From Mallotus nudiflorus (lineage: Eukaryota; Streptophyta; Magnoliopsida; Malpighiales; Euphorbiaceae), in the NCBI GenBank assembly GCA_947683625.1, contig CANTUR010000420.1, forward strand, positions 124,001 to 188,000: 64,000 bases of DNA, read 5' to 3'. Within the stretch, counting starts at the first letter, position 1. Every line of letters starts with the position of its first letter. The translations under genes and the position numbers were made by a program. A model generated the notes under the pieces. The model had not been told where the DNA came from. It saw only the letters and a list, made by a program, of their open reading frames with translations, and did not search any database. Below, piece by piece: positions 21,950-33,900 of the stretch.

Positions 21950-22930
21950 ATGGTGATGATACATTGAGTGATGAATTTTGGGTCCTTGCTATACAAAAAG
22001 AGTCAAATCAATTTAAGAGAAACAATGTTTGGACCTTGGTTCCTAGACCAAAACATCATCCTATTATAGGCACCAAATGGGCATTTAGAAATAAGATGAA
22101 TGAATAAGGTGTCATAACTAGGAACAAAGTTAGACTAGTAGCTAAAGGTTATAATCAAGAGGAAGGCATTGATTATGATGAAAATTTTGCCCTTATTGTA
22201 AGGTTAGAAGCTATTAGAATGCTACTTGCATTTGCATCATTTATGGATTTTAAACTTTATCAAATGGATGTTAAAAGTGCATTTTTAAATGGTTTCATTA
22301 AAGACGAGGTATATGTTAAGCAACCTTTGAGTTTTGAAAATTTTGATTCTCTAAATCATGTTTTTAAATTGTCAAAAGCATTATATGGATTGAAACAAAC
22401 TCCAAGAGCTTGGTATGAAAGATTGAGCAACTTCTTACTAGAGAAAGGATTCTCTAAATGAAAAGTTGACACAACCTTTTTATAAAGAAATCCAAGCAAG
22501 ATTTATTAATTATTCAAATATATGTTAATGACATTATTTTCGATGATACTAACCATTGCTTGTGTGAGGGATTTTCTAAGCTAATGCAAGGAGAATTCAA
22601 GATGAGTATGATGGGAGAACTAAAATTCTTTCTTAAATTATAAATCAAGCAATGCAAAGATGAGATTTTCATCAATCAAACCAAATATACAAGAGATGTT
22701 CTCAAGATGTTTGGCATGGATGGAGCTAAAATGAGCAAAACTCTAATGAGCACTACAATTAAACTCAACAAAGAAGAGAATGGCAAACCGGTTGATGAAA
22801 AGCAATTTAAAGGTATGATCATATCCCTTCTTTATTTAATTGCTAGTAGACCTAATATTATGTTTGCTACTTACTTTTATGTTAGATTTCAATAAAATCC
22901 TAGAGAGTCTCATGTGAATGCTATTAAAAG
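21950..22930 (+). pseudogene. Reverse transcriptase of element E, catalytic motif YVND
   Basis: Recognisable blocks are NNVWTLVPRPKHHPIIGTKW, NKVRLVAKGYNQEEGIDYDE, LYQMDVKSAFLNGFIKDEVY (motif A) and ALYGLKQTPRAWYERLSNFL. The catalytic motif near 22525 reads Y-V-N-D where copia has Y-V-D-D. Further on are KYTRDVLKMFGMDGAKMSKT and GMIISLLYLIASRPNIMFAT. Stops occur near 22107, 22459 and 22640. Confidence 0.92.
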
Positions 22931-23460
22931 AATTTTCAAATATATTTGTGGTACATTGTATTTAGGACCTTGATATCCTAGGAGTTCTTCCTTTGACTTG
23001 ATTAGTTATTCTGATGTAGACTTTGTTGGTAGTTGAAGAGATATAAAGAACACTTTTGGAACTTGTCAGTTTTTAGGACCATGTTTAGTTTCCTGGTTTA
23101 GTAGGAAACAAGTTTCAGTTGCCTTGTCAATTGCTGAAGCTAAATATATTATAGTAAGTCTTTATTGTTCATACGTCTTATGGTTGGACTATGGTATAAA
23201 AATTGATCACATTCCTATCAAATGTAACAATACAAGTGCTATAAACCTTAGCAAGAATCCTATTCAACATTCTAGAGCTAAGTATATAGATTTGACATCA
23301 TTTTTTGCGTGATCATATCCAAATTAGTGATATTTCACTTGATTTTATTAATACAAGTAATCAACTTGCTGATATCTTCACTAAACCTCTTAATGAAGAG
23401 AGATTTAATTTCATTAAACATGAACTTGGCATGATTAATGGTTCTAGTCTATCTTGACTT
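22930..23460 (+). pseudogene. RNase H of element E (degraded)
   Basis: The frame continues with a stretch like ISYSDVDFVGS, then LVSWFSRKQVSVALSIAEAK, CNNTSAINLSKNPIQHSRAK and, after a frameshift near 23310, INTSNQLADIFTKPL. This is the standard copia RNase H order, ending just before the stop at about 23457. In-frame stops near 22972 and 23035 disrupt it. Confidence 0.88.
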
Positions 23461-24230
23461 TGATGGTCCTTTAAGTTTTCTTTATGTTTATTTTCGGTAT
23501 AAAATACTTGTTCACTAGATTTTTTTGGTATTTGTCTTTAAAATCTTATTTTTTTTTTTGTAAAAATATGTGGTGTTCATTTGAATTACTTGATCTTCTT
23601 AAATTAGATTTTTCTTCAATATTTTTTGTAAAAAAAAAAAATCTCCCTATTTTCCAAAATTAATAATTAATTAATGAAACCTTCATTAAATTAATTATTT
23701 TAATTTTGGAAAAATATTTCCTTAAATGAGTTCATATCAAATTCTCATTTAATGCTTCTAAAAATCCTCAGTTAATTCAAAATAAGTGCAATTAAATTTG
23801 CAAGCACTTAATTGTAAGATATTTTGGACTTAATTGCAAACAATTTGCAAACTTTTATTGCCAAGAACTTGGTCTTGCCCAGGATCAAATCATGTCCTGA
23901 TTGGGATATCATTTGTCAATTTTATGTTTTTACACAAAACTGATCCCGAATAAGATATCACTCGGGACATCATGTCTCGACTAGGATGAGAGCATGTCTT
24001 GACCGGGATAATGATCCTGACAACATTAGGATTTCAAAATTGTTTCAACCTTTTAACTCTTCAATCAAAATCAAGAACCATTTTTTAGGTTCCTATTTAA
24101 TTCAAATTTAAATTTTAAACTATTTCCAACCCAAATTTCTTGCCTATAAATACCATTCGATTCTCACTAGATTTTTCATTTCAATCAAATTTCTCTACAA
24201 ATTCTTAATCTATTCTTCTTTTCTCTCTTA
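23461..24230 (+). other. Spacer between pol and the extra ORF of element E
   Basis: About 770 bp, AT-rich, no recognised gene. It includes phrases such as GATCCCGA and GGGACATCATG that resemble parts of the LTR (for example near 17690 and 26640), suggesting an internal partial duplication of LTR-like sequence at about 23860-24020. Confidence 0.55.
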
Positions 24231-25440
24231 ATGGCTCCTAAGAAACCAAGCAAGGGTCCTTCATCTTCATAAAATCCTTTTTCTAAAAAGGATAAATCCA
24301 AGAGAACACACTCTCCATTCTCCTATTCTACTTAAGAACTGAAGAAAAGAATGTTTCAATTTTAAAAAAGAGCTTTCATTCCCTCAAGATTCATGGATGA
24401 ACCTACTCTCAAAGCAATTGGTTGCTATGATGAAGTCAAAGATCTTCTTCTCAAAGGTGGGATATATGATTTTTCTTTTTTACCTTTTCCATCTTATCAT
24501 TCTCTCATTATTGAGTTTCTTTCTTTTTACACTCTTCATTTTGTCAAATTTGATAATGTTAATCCCTACTTCTCCATGAGATTCAAATTGGAAGGAAGAG
24601 ATCATTTCATGACTTATAAAAATTTTAATACTCTTTTTGGCTTTTCTCAAGAAGGACACATTGAAGTTAACCCTCATTGGCTTGCTTCTTTGTTTTGAGA
24701 TAAAATCAAAGCTCCTAATGCTCCTCAATTCTCTGCCGAACATATTAAAGTCTTACACATCAAATCTAAAGAACTTTGGTATGTTCATCCATTTGTTACT
24801 CACTCTATTAATGGTAGAGCTCTTTCTAATAAAGCTCTCTCTCTTGATGACCTTTTCATTCTTTATTTTATTCATCATGATGAAAAGATTACTTTGGAAG
24901 ATTTATACAATAGAGAATTTGGCTAATTAGTGATAATAATACCGGTGCAATTTGTATTTGTGGAATTTTCACAAAGTTGGCTAAATTCTATAATATTAAT
25001 CTTGCCTCTCTACCCTCTACTATACCTATGCTTTTTAATGAGTCCTTCATTAGAAATTCCAAACAATTCACCTTTATTAATGGAGTTTGGATTTGGAAAC
25101 ATGACCTTAGAGCTAGTAAAAATATTAAAGCTATGTTTTAAGAATTGGAAGAGTAAAAAGGTTAAGACCTTAGGGAAGAAGAATAAGAGGTACATCAACT
25201 CAAAGTGCCCAAGCTTAAGATGATGAACCTCTTTGGGTAGGACAAATTTTTGAACGGATGTCCTTAATAGAATCCAACTTCAATTCTCACTTTGATGAAG
25301 TTAAATCTAATTTCAATATGCATTTCAATCAAATCAACGATAACATTGCTCATCTTCAACATGATGTCCATTATATTTATGAGCAACAAGGCTACACTTG
25401 TACCTATCCTCCACCTTCTTCATCTCCTCCTCTAGAATAG
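24231..25440 (+). pseudogene. Extra ORF downstream of pol in element E (env-like position)
   Basis: It opens at 24231 with MAPKKPSKGPSSS and meets a stop at once, then reads through other stops: MDEPTLKAIGCYDEVKDLLL, PYFSMRFKLEGRDHFMTYKN, FNTLFGFSQEGHIEVNPHW. The C-terminal piece (25258-25440) is FNSHFDEVKSNFNMHFNQIN, a likely short coiled coil, then a Pro/Ser tail. Sireviruses often carry an 'env-like' ORF here. This one shows no obvious signal peptide or membrane segment, and the middle part looks more like the plant-transposon helical domains found in other LTR elements. The role is unknown; the env label rests on position only. Confidence 0.6.
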
Positions 25441-26336
25441 ATATTTTATGTAATTTTCATTTCTTTTATTTTTAATATGTGTTTGGTTTATTTTTCGTAT
25501 ATGAGCCTCTAGCTGTTAATTTATTTTTAAGGCTCATTTTATGCTTGTTTATATTTAGTTTATTTTAATTATTTTATCTTTGTATTGGATACATTTTTCT
25601 TATTAATGAAAATTTCGTTTCTTTAAAATATAAATTTCTTTAGTATTCATTCTTTTTCATTTTTGAAAAAGGGGGAGAAATATTTGAGTTTGCATTAAAA
25701 TTAAAAAGAATTTTTAAATTATTTTAACCTATATGATAGTAATACTTTTTTTAATTAACCTATATAATAGTGTGTTCTTAATATCAAATTTTTTTTTATT
25801 ATTTCCCCTTATTCTATTTTATTATTTATTATAGGGGAAAGAAAATTATTTGAATATTTTTTTTAATAAAGATTTGGTGTATCTTTGTTTATCATTGTTT
25901 TGGTTTGTGGTCTTTTATTTCCTCCATTTTTCAGCCTTTAACATAGAGGGAGAAGAAGCGATGTGATATTTGTGCTTAATGTTTATGTTTATAATATGCT
26001 AAGTGCCACATGATCAATTAGCTAGCTAAGTTCTATATGAAGGTCATATATGTACTATTTTTGTGATGCATTATATGCATATATATTTAAATTTATTGCC
26101 TTCATATTGTCAAACTTTCTTTTTATGTTTTTAACACATTGGTTATGTTAGGCCATAATTTTCTCATGATATATTTTATTTTTAATCATGGAGAATGTAG
26201 GGGGAGAAATAAAGAAATGTATTTAATTTTATTTGATATCATCATTATTATCACAATTGTTATCTATCACACAATTTACCTTATATTATTTTTATCAAAC
26301 TCAAAATAAGTTTGTCAAAATAAAAAAGGGGGAGAT
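25441..26336 (+). other. 3' non-coding region and polypurine tract of element E
   Basis: AT-rich sequence with two G-rich purine runs typical of Sireviruses: GGGGGAGAA (about 25671 and 26200) and AAAAAAGGGGGAGAT directly before the right LTR. The last is the polypurine tract; the inner ones are extra copies, also a known Sirevirus trait. Confidence 0.75.
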
Positions 26337-27413
26337 TGTTGACTTTGGAAAGTTATCAATCTTGATTTTAATCTCAACAAACTTAAATTTGAGCAACTAA
26401 TGTTTTTGCTTCAAGTGTGTATAAGTTAGGAGTAATTTAGGAGTCAAAATAATGATGAATTATCAAAGAAAAATAATGATGGAAAGACATCACAAGCATT
26501 ATCTCGATCGTATTCATCATAGGGACTAAATTGTATAAAAAGGTGTAATTCTTGTTATAGTCCCGACTGAGACCAAGGAAGATCAATTTTTGCATAAAAA
26601 TCAATTTTTGGTAGAACCGATCTTGATCCAATGTCTTGATCGGGACACTACTTGGGACATTGATATCTCGACTAGGACTAGAGTAAAAATTCAAATATAA
26701 TGACTCGTAATGGATATTCAACATTTTTCCCATCCAGGACTGATGATATCCCGATGGGGACCTGACAAATTGCAGCTCAAAAGTCCAAATTTCATTGAAG
26801 TGGATTTTGTTTTTGTTGGGAATGAAATTATTGCTTCCAACAGCTATAATTGAATTACTCAAGTATAAATATAACCTATGAAGATTATTTTGAGGTTAAG
26901 AAAGTTGTTTATTCATTTTATACTTTCAAGCATTCAATTAAGCTCTCTGAACACTTTCAAAATTTATTTTATTATTGTATACTCTTGTGAGAGTTGAGGA
27001 GTGTTAGAATAGAAATTATTATTCCTCTATTTTCTAGGGTTAAGAAAATGGGAAATGAGATTTTATTCTAAAGGAATTAGTTTAAGTGTTTAGCCATTAA
27101 GACACTTAGGGTTTTGGTTTTAGTGTGAGCCTTGAAAACACTTATGAATTGATTTTTGAGTGAGCCTTGAAAACTTAAGTTGTAAGGTTTGAGTTGAGAC
27201 TAAGATTCAATCTTGTTAAAATCAATCTAGGGAAATAGATTGTAGAGATTTAAAATCCTAACTTGGGTATAAGTTAGGTGGAGATATAGGATTGTTGAGG
27301 TTCTTATGTTCATCATTCTTCCTTCTTAACATTCGTTTTAATTATTGTTCAAATTTTTTTAATTTCTTATTATTATTCAATAGTCCTATTGCCCCCCCTC
27401 TAGGAGTCTTTCA
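26337..27413 (+). repeat. 3' LTR of element E
   Basis: Starts TGTTGACTTTGG, ends GAGTCTTTCA. It diverges visibly from the 5' LTR (roughly one difference in seven over the first 140 bases by eye), so the insertion is old compared with the copia element at 9166-15345. Confidence 0.92.
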
Positions 27414-27504
27414 TAAATGATCACTTTTAAATGGGCTCACCTTACATGACAGCTTGCAATACATAATTATTTGCATATAAGCCTAATGTTGGATTAAGGA
27501 TCCA

Positions 27505-28782
27505 ATAATCTCCCACTTGGGCTATATGTGTAATCTTGTAATTATGCATTGCAAAAAATAACTACATGAGCTCAACTTTACTATCATTATCTAAATGTAT
27601 TTATAACCAATTCGGTCCATCAATCATGCCAATGTAGGATCAAAGCAGCCTTTGTTACATTTATCATAATTCGACTTATCAATGGTCATGTATGTCAATA
27701 TAACTGAATGACATGGATCATGATGTGGATGTGTAGCATGAAAATTTCATACAGCATAATCTTAATATGCCTATTTCCAATTGGTCCACCTTAAACTTTA
27801 GTGAGATCAAACTGTACTGAAATAAGAGTGTGAATAAACTAAAAAATTTATTTCTGCAGAAAATAACCAAAATAATTGAAATCCTTAAATTGAAATAACT
27901 GAAAAATGTCTATATCAAGAGTATTCAAAATAATAAACTCCCACTAAATCTGAATATCCTCAAGAAACATGACACCCATATAGGCAGTGTGCTCATGAAA
28001 CACTTTGGGTGGCACTCCCTAAGTAAGTGGATAGGTAATCATGGAGTTTATACTAATGTGCTCTATAAAAAATTGTCTAATATGAACTCTTTCTTTAATA
28101 ATAAAGAATTTGAGGTTTATAAGCTTTGACTTTGTCAAGTTCTTATTGTTATTGTCATGAAATAATTTTAGTGGCCTTTTAATACCATCCACTATGTGTA
28201 GTGTCATAACAAAATTTTACAACCATATTCCATGATTGGATATCTTATAACATGCTATAAATTATTTTGTCATGATAGAAGAGGCTATAAAAGACTGTTT
28301 AGCACTCTTCTAGCTAGCATATAGAAATAGCCCAATGTAAATTTCATACTATCTTAGTACACAATAAAATCAGAGTCAATAAACCTAATGATCTAAAGTT
28401 GATCTGACCTTCGATATATGAGCATGTAATTCTTTATTCTCTATAAGTATTGTAAGACCTGTTTGACTAATTTATAATGGTCTACTCTTGGATTGCTTAA
28501 ATGTCTGCTTAGTATCCTAATAATGTATGCAATATCCGTACGCGTACAAAATTGAGCATCATCAAACTCTCCACTGTTGATTTATAAGGAATTTTTTCAT
28601 TATTTTTCCTCAAAATCATTCTTATGGCCCTATTTGAGACTAAACTTATCTCCTTTATCCATAGGGGTATCACTTGGTTCACAATCATGCATGTCATATC
28701 TCTTGAGAACCTTTTTGATATAGCCCATATGTGATAATCCATGAACACCTCATTGTATCTGGATGCCTAATAAAAAAGTGAT
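27505..28782 (-). pseudogene. RNase H and RT end of copia D
   Basis: The minus strand from 28782 reads FLLGIQIQ, HMGYIKKVLKRYDMHDC-like and then an RT-RNase H connection (28748-28509). Toward 28019 comes IVDGIKRPLKLFHDNNN and IKERVHIRQFFIEHISINSM, the end of a copia RNase H. Many stops. The 3' non-coding part and polypurine-like tract follow down to 27505. The RT frame is cut at 28782 by solo LTR C1. Confidence 0.85.
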
Positions 28783-30862
28783 TGTAGACGGCGGGGTGTA
28801 GCGCGCATCCAAGATTTTAGCAATTGTGACACTGTTTAGGCTCAGGGCCTTAGAGAACACACTAACCACTGTCACAAAGACATGGCATGGAGATGAGGAG
28901 TCACCACCCAGCGTAATAATTGGGACAATTTGATTGGTGGTACTTGATTCTCTAAAAGAAAATTAGCACCACAACCAAGAGATTCTGGATACAGAATACT
29001 AACTTCTTTTAGTCTCGTGTTCATTTAGAATAATTTTATAAATGATTATTTCATCCTCTAATTGCATGCAATTTTATTAAACCCTAATTAACATCCATCT
29101 ACCTAAAAAGGCAATAAGTCAATAAAATTACAAGAAAAAATGCACTCAAGATCACGTTGTCCCTAAGTCTAAACTATGTTAATTTTATTAAATAAGTTAG
29201 CTAAATCTACATTTTATTTACAAGTGAAAATAGAATAAAAGTGGGCCTACATTTTATTAATTAATGAGGCTAAATCTATTTTTTTAGTCTTTCTAAGATA
29301 TGGGCTTAAGTCTATTCAATTTTAAACAAGAAATTAAATTAGTGGGCCTAAGTCTTAATCTAGTTTTATTTTAAGTGAAATGTGGGCCTAGGTCTATTTA
29401 TTTTAAAAGAAATGCAATTAAGTGGGGTGAGCTAAGTCTAAACAAGTTTTAATTAACTAAGTGGGCCTAAAATCTAATTAACCTAATGGGCCTAAGTTGA
29501 TTTTAATTATATAAAAAAACCTAAATCATTTTTTAAGTCTATTTATTAAGCGAGTTAGACCTAAACGTGGGCTTGGGGCCCAAAAGGATAAAAACATAAA
29601 AAAAACAAGCCTAAAACAAATAAAACACAAAAAAAAAATGGATCAAATAAACATTGCAGTGATTTTCTTAAAAAAGCCCTAAATTAATTACATGCAAACC
29701 CTAATTTAAGCTACTGCCACCATTGATTTTAATTGATTTTTACCCAATTGAACCTAATTACTAATCGATTTTAAAGTACAGAAAATTAAAATTTTCACTA
29801 TTCCCACTACTGAGGCTATTATAAACTACGTACAAAATTAAGATTAAATAATTATACATCCAGAAATTAAAATAACTACACAAAACACCGAAAATAACAA
29901 AAATAATAAATAAAAAATCCTAAATCCTATTGGGAAATAACATAGATTCTTCCATGGCATTCCATGGACCTTCTGCTTAATTTAAATCTAGACAGTATCC
30001 TCCTCAATCATATGCACATAACAAAAAAAAAAATAAGTAATCAGATTATTAGTGAAATTAAACAATCAGAAAGAGAATAATAGAATAAAAAATTGCAAAA
30101 GAATAAAAATGACATAGAAAAAAACACTGATGATTTAGATACTATGCAAATGCCCCTTTTTGACCCCTCAGATTAGGATTTTCACCGTTGAAATTGAATT
30201 GTTTGTTGATTCTGGACTGGGACTTGATTGCTTTTAAAGACATTGGCAGTATCCAAAATTAGGGTTTCTGTTTGAAGACCAAGGTATGTGCGAGGTATTC
30301 TTCACGTCTAAATTTTAGGGTTTCTGCATTTTTTTTCTCTATGTGTAAAAATTCTATAGAAAACAATTCTCTTCTACACACGCATGCAGACTCTGCTTTT
30401 AAATGCAGAGTCTGTGCATACTAAACTTCCACCAAAGGAGGAAGGAACAGACTTATCTGATCAGATAGCGTTTGTTTTTCTTTGATTTTAAAAAACCTTT
30501 TACATTTAAACAACCTTATCAGATAATTGTAAAGATAAAATTTGAATCTTCAACCAATCAAAATGCTGAAAAATCAATAAAAATATGCAGAGAAATAAAC
30601 TTTTATGAGTTGGAATTGTGTAATGCCAGTCGGCATTACACTAATGCCGATCGGCATTAAATGCCAACTATTTTTTTTTTACTTTTAATTACCAAAAGAA
30701 CCCTAAAAAATTGACTTATTTGCAATCAAACCCTAAAAAATGTTGCAATTTAGTAATTTAGTCCTTAAAGTCCAGAAAATCGACAACTAACTTCAATTTT
30801 TGAATGAATTTAATCATAGGGGCTTACATCGTAATTGTGCACAATTAGCATCCTGAAATTGG
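28783..30862 (+). mobile_element. Solo LTR C1 (2.1 kb) inside the RT of copia D
   Basis: It starts TGTAGACGGCGGGG and is flanked by GTGAT on both sides (28778-28782 and 30863-30867), a perfect 5-bp duplication. The same 2.1-kb sequence lies inverted at 32031-34109 (C2). No internal element region is present, so it is a solo LTR left after LTR-LTR recombination. Its last bases read CCTGAAATTGG and lack the GGTGCTTACA terminus seen in C2. Short ORFs within it are not genes. The first few hundred bases resemble the LTR of element B. Confidence 0.85.
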
Positions 30863-30989
30863 GTGATGTCAATTTTTAGCTTGAAAGTGATGTCATTAAG
30901 ATCTTTCATCTTAAAGTTTTTAGCTTGAAAGTTCTTGGTGTTATGCAATAAGCCTATATCATTGCTACCAAGCAAAATGTCATCAACAT
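30863..30989 (-). pseudogene. RT middle fragment of copia D
   Basis: Between C1 and B the minus strand reads DDILLGSNDIGLLHNTKNFQ, then AKNFKMKDLNDITFKLKIDI. This is the copia RT just after the catalytic motif, whose V-D-D is split from its upstream half by element B. DITF recurs on the far side of C1, so D carries a short imperfect duplication here. Confidence 0.88.
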
Positions 30990-33900
30990 TGTAGATGATG
31001 GGGTTTAGCGTGCATCCAAGATTTTAGCAACAATGACACTATTTGAGCTTAGGACTCTATAGAACACATTACTATATCATAAAGACAAAATGTGGAGATA
31101 AGGAGTCGCCATCCAGGGTAATAACTGGGAAAATTTGAAGGTGGTGGTAACTCGATTCTCTAAAAGAGAGTTAGCACCACAATCAGGAGATTTTGATCTT
31201 TCAGTCTTGTGTTCATTTAGAATTACCTCATTAATTACTAAATTATTCCTTATTTAAATGCAATTTCATATAAATCCTAATATGTCATTCATATAAATCC
31301 AAGGCAGCGAGTCATGAAAAGCATATAAACAATGCATTCATTAAAAAACATACAATCCCTAAATTAGTCTAATATACAATGATTTTAATTATATAGGCTA
31401 AGTCTATATGTATTAATGTACAAGTGAGCCTAAAAAGCTAATGAACCTAATTCCTACTTAATTTTAATTAAGTGAACCTAAGTCTATTTATTTTAATTTA
31501 AAACAAAGGCCTAAATCTACAAAATATTAAGTATTTAAATTAGTCGGCCTAATTTTACATGATTTAATTTTAAAATGATCTTAAATCTACAAGTTATGGA
31601 AAAGACTTTAAGTTAATGGGCTATGTCTAATTAATTTTAAATAACCTAGGTAGGCCTATGTCTAAATTAACTTGGTGAGCCAAAATTATTTCTAACCTAA
31701 ATCTAGTTAATTATGGGCCTAAAGATGCATTTTAATTAACTAAAACTAAAATTAATAACCTATTAAATTAATTGAGCCTTAAAAATAAGCCTAATTACTA
31801 ATGAAATGGGCCTAAAAGATTAACTACGCCTAAAACTAATTAAAACAAAACAACTATAATAAAAATAGGCCTAAACCCTAATTACAATAAAAAAATTCAT
31901 TAATAAAAAAACCTAATTTAGTTAAAGTGGCCGAAAAAAATTAATTAACAAATTATTAATAAACAAAATCATTAACAAACAACCATAATTCTATTTGCTT
32001 AAATTTAATTCAATTTTAATTAAAAACTCTTGTAAGCACCTAATTTCGGGATGCAATTGTGCACAATTACGACGTAAGCCCCTATGATGAAATTTATTCA
32101 AAAATTGAACTTGGATGTTGATTTTTTGAACTTTAGGGATTAAATTGCAATGTTTTTTTAGGATTTGATTGCAAATAAGTCATTTTTTCAGGGGTCTTTT
32201 GGTAATTAATTAAAATTATTTTTTAGGATCAGCATTTTATAATGCTGGTCGGCATTGCACAGTATCGATGCGCAGTAATTCCATTTTTTTGATTTTTTTC
32301 ATGTATTTTTCCTTATTTTTATCAATTTTTTCAGTGTTTCGATTGGTTGAAAAATTTAAATTTTTATCTGATAAGGTTTTTTTAAAAAAAGAAACGCAGA
32401 AGATATTTTTTTAAAATCAAAACAAATGTTATCTGATCATCAGTTTGTTCCTCCTTTGGAGGAAGTTCAGTACGCGCAGACTCTGTATTTAAAAGCACAG
32501 TTTGCATGCATGCGTAAGAGAGAGGTTTTGGGTGGGGGGACTTCTTTTTTCTTCTGGTTTTTGAAAGGATTTTTTTTACAGGGGAGAGACTGAGAGAAAG
32601 AAGACACATTGAGAAAAAAGAGAGACTGCGAGCATAAAATCCTAATTTTTGATACTGAAATTTCCAAAGGCAATAGTCCAGAATCAATAATATCTTAATT
32701 TTAATGGTGATAATTCAATCTGAGGGGCTCAAAAAGAGGCATTTACACAACATCTAAATCTCTAGTGTTATTTTTCTATTTCTTTTATTACTCTTTTTTT
32801 TAATTTTCTATTTATGAATTTTCTTTTATTTATGTTATTATTTTTATTATTTGATTTCATTGCTAATTTACTTTTTTTTGTTTTGATGTCTATATGTGGA
32901 TTGAGGAGGAGGATACCGCTTGTGTTTAATTGAACAAAAGATCCATGGAATGCCATGGATGAACCTATACTGTTTTAATAATAGTTCTTAGGATTTTAAT
33001 TTTGGTTTTGCATTTTTGTATCATGTATAATTTATTTTAATTTCTGGGTGTATAATTATTTAATTTTAATTCTATACGTAGTTTGTAATAGCCCCAGTAG
33101 TGGGAATAGTAAAAGATTTAAATTTTTGCACTTTAAAATAAATTACTAATTAGGTTCAATTGGGTAAAAATTAATTAAAATTAATGGTGGTTTTAGTTAA
33201 TTAGGGTTTGTGTGCAATTAAATTAGGTTTTTTAGAAATCATATGTGAATGTGTGTTTGATTTGATTTTGTTATGTTTTTGTTATGTTTTTTGGGCTTTT
33301 TATGTTTGTTTTTGGGCCTCAAGCTCACGTTTAGGTCTAAACCACTAAATAAATAGGCTTAAAAATGGTTTAGGGATTTAAATAATTAAAATCAACTTAA
33401 GCCCATTAGGTTAATTAGATTTTAGGTCCACTTAGTTAATTAATACTCGTTTAGACTTAGCTCACCCCACTTAATTGCATTTCTTTTAAAATAAATAGAC
33501 CTAGGCCCACATTTCACTTAAAATAAAATCAGATTAAGACTTAGGCCCACTAATTTAATTTCTTCTTTAAAATTGAATAGACTTAAGCCCATATCTTAGA
33601 AAGACTAAAAAAATAGATTTAGCCTCATTAATTAATAAAATGTAGGCCTAATTTTATTCTATTTTCACTTGTAAATAAAATGTAGATTTAGCTAACTTAT
33701 TTAATAAAATTAACATAATTTAGACTTAGGGACAACGTGATCTTGAGTGCATTTTTTCTTGTAATTTTATTAACTTATTGGCTTTTTAGGTAGATGGATG
33801 TTAATTAGGGTTTAATAAAATTACATGTAATTAGAGGATGAAATAATCATTTATAAAATTATTCTAAATGAACACGAGACTAAGAGAAGTTAGTATCCTA

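Larger units (their letters stand above)
17360..27413 (+). mobile_element. Sirevirus-like Ty1/copia element E with an extra ORF after pol
   Basis: A 10,054-bp element on the plus strand. LTRs are 17360-18342 and 26337-27413. A TGGTATCAAAGC primer site follows the left LTR and an AAAAAAGGGGGAGAT polypurine tract precedes the right one. Order: gag, protease, integrase, RT, RNase H, then a further gene at 24231-25440. Large size, initiator-Met primer site and an extra 3' gene are features of Sireviruses (SIRE1 relatives). Flanks are CAAAT (17355-17359) and TAAAT (27414-27418), a target duplication with one change. LTRs are clearly diverged and all genes carry stops, so it is old and inactive. 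It sits inside the LTR of copia D. Confidence 0.93.

Noticed and set aside
32382..32687. 101-codon minus-strand frame in C2
   Set aside because: It lies within a solo LTR and has no domain; LTRs of this type carry chance frames.
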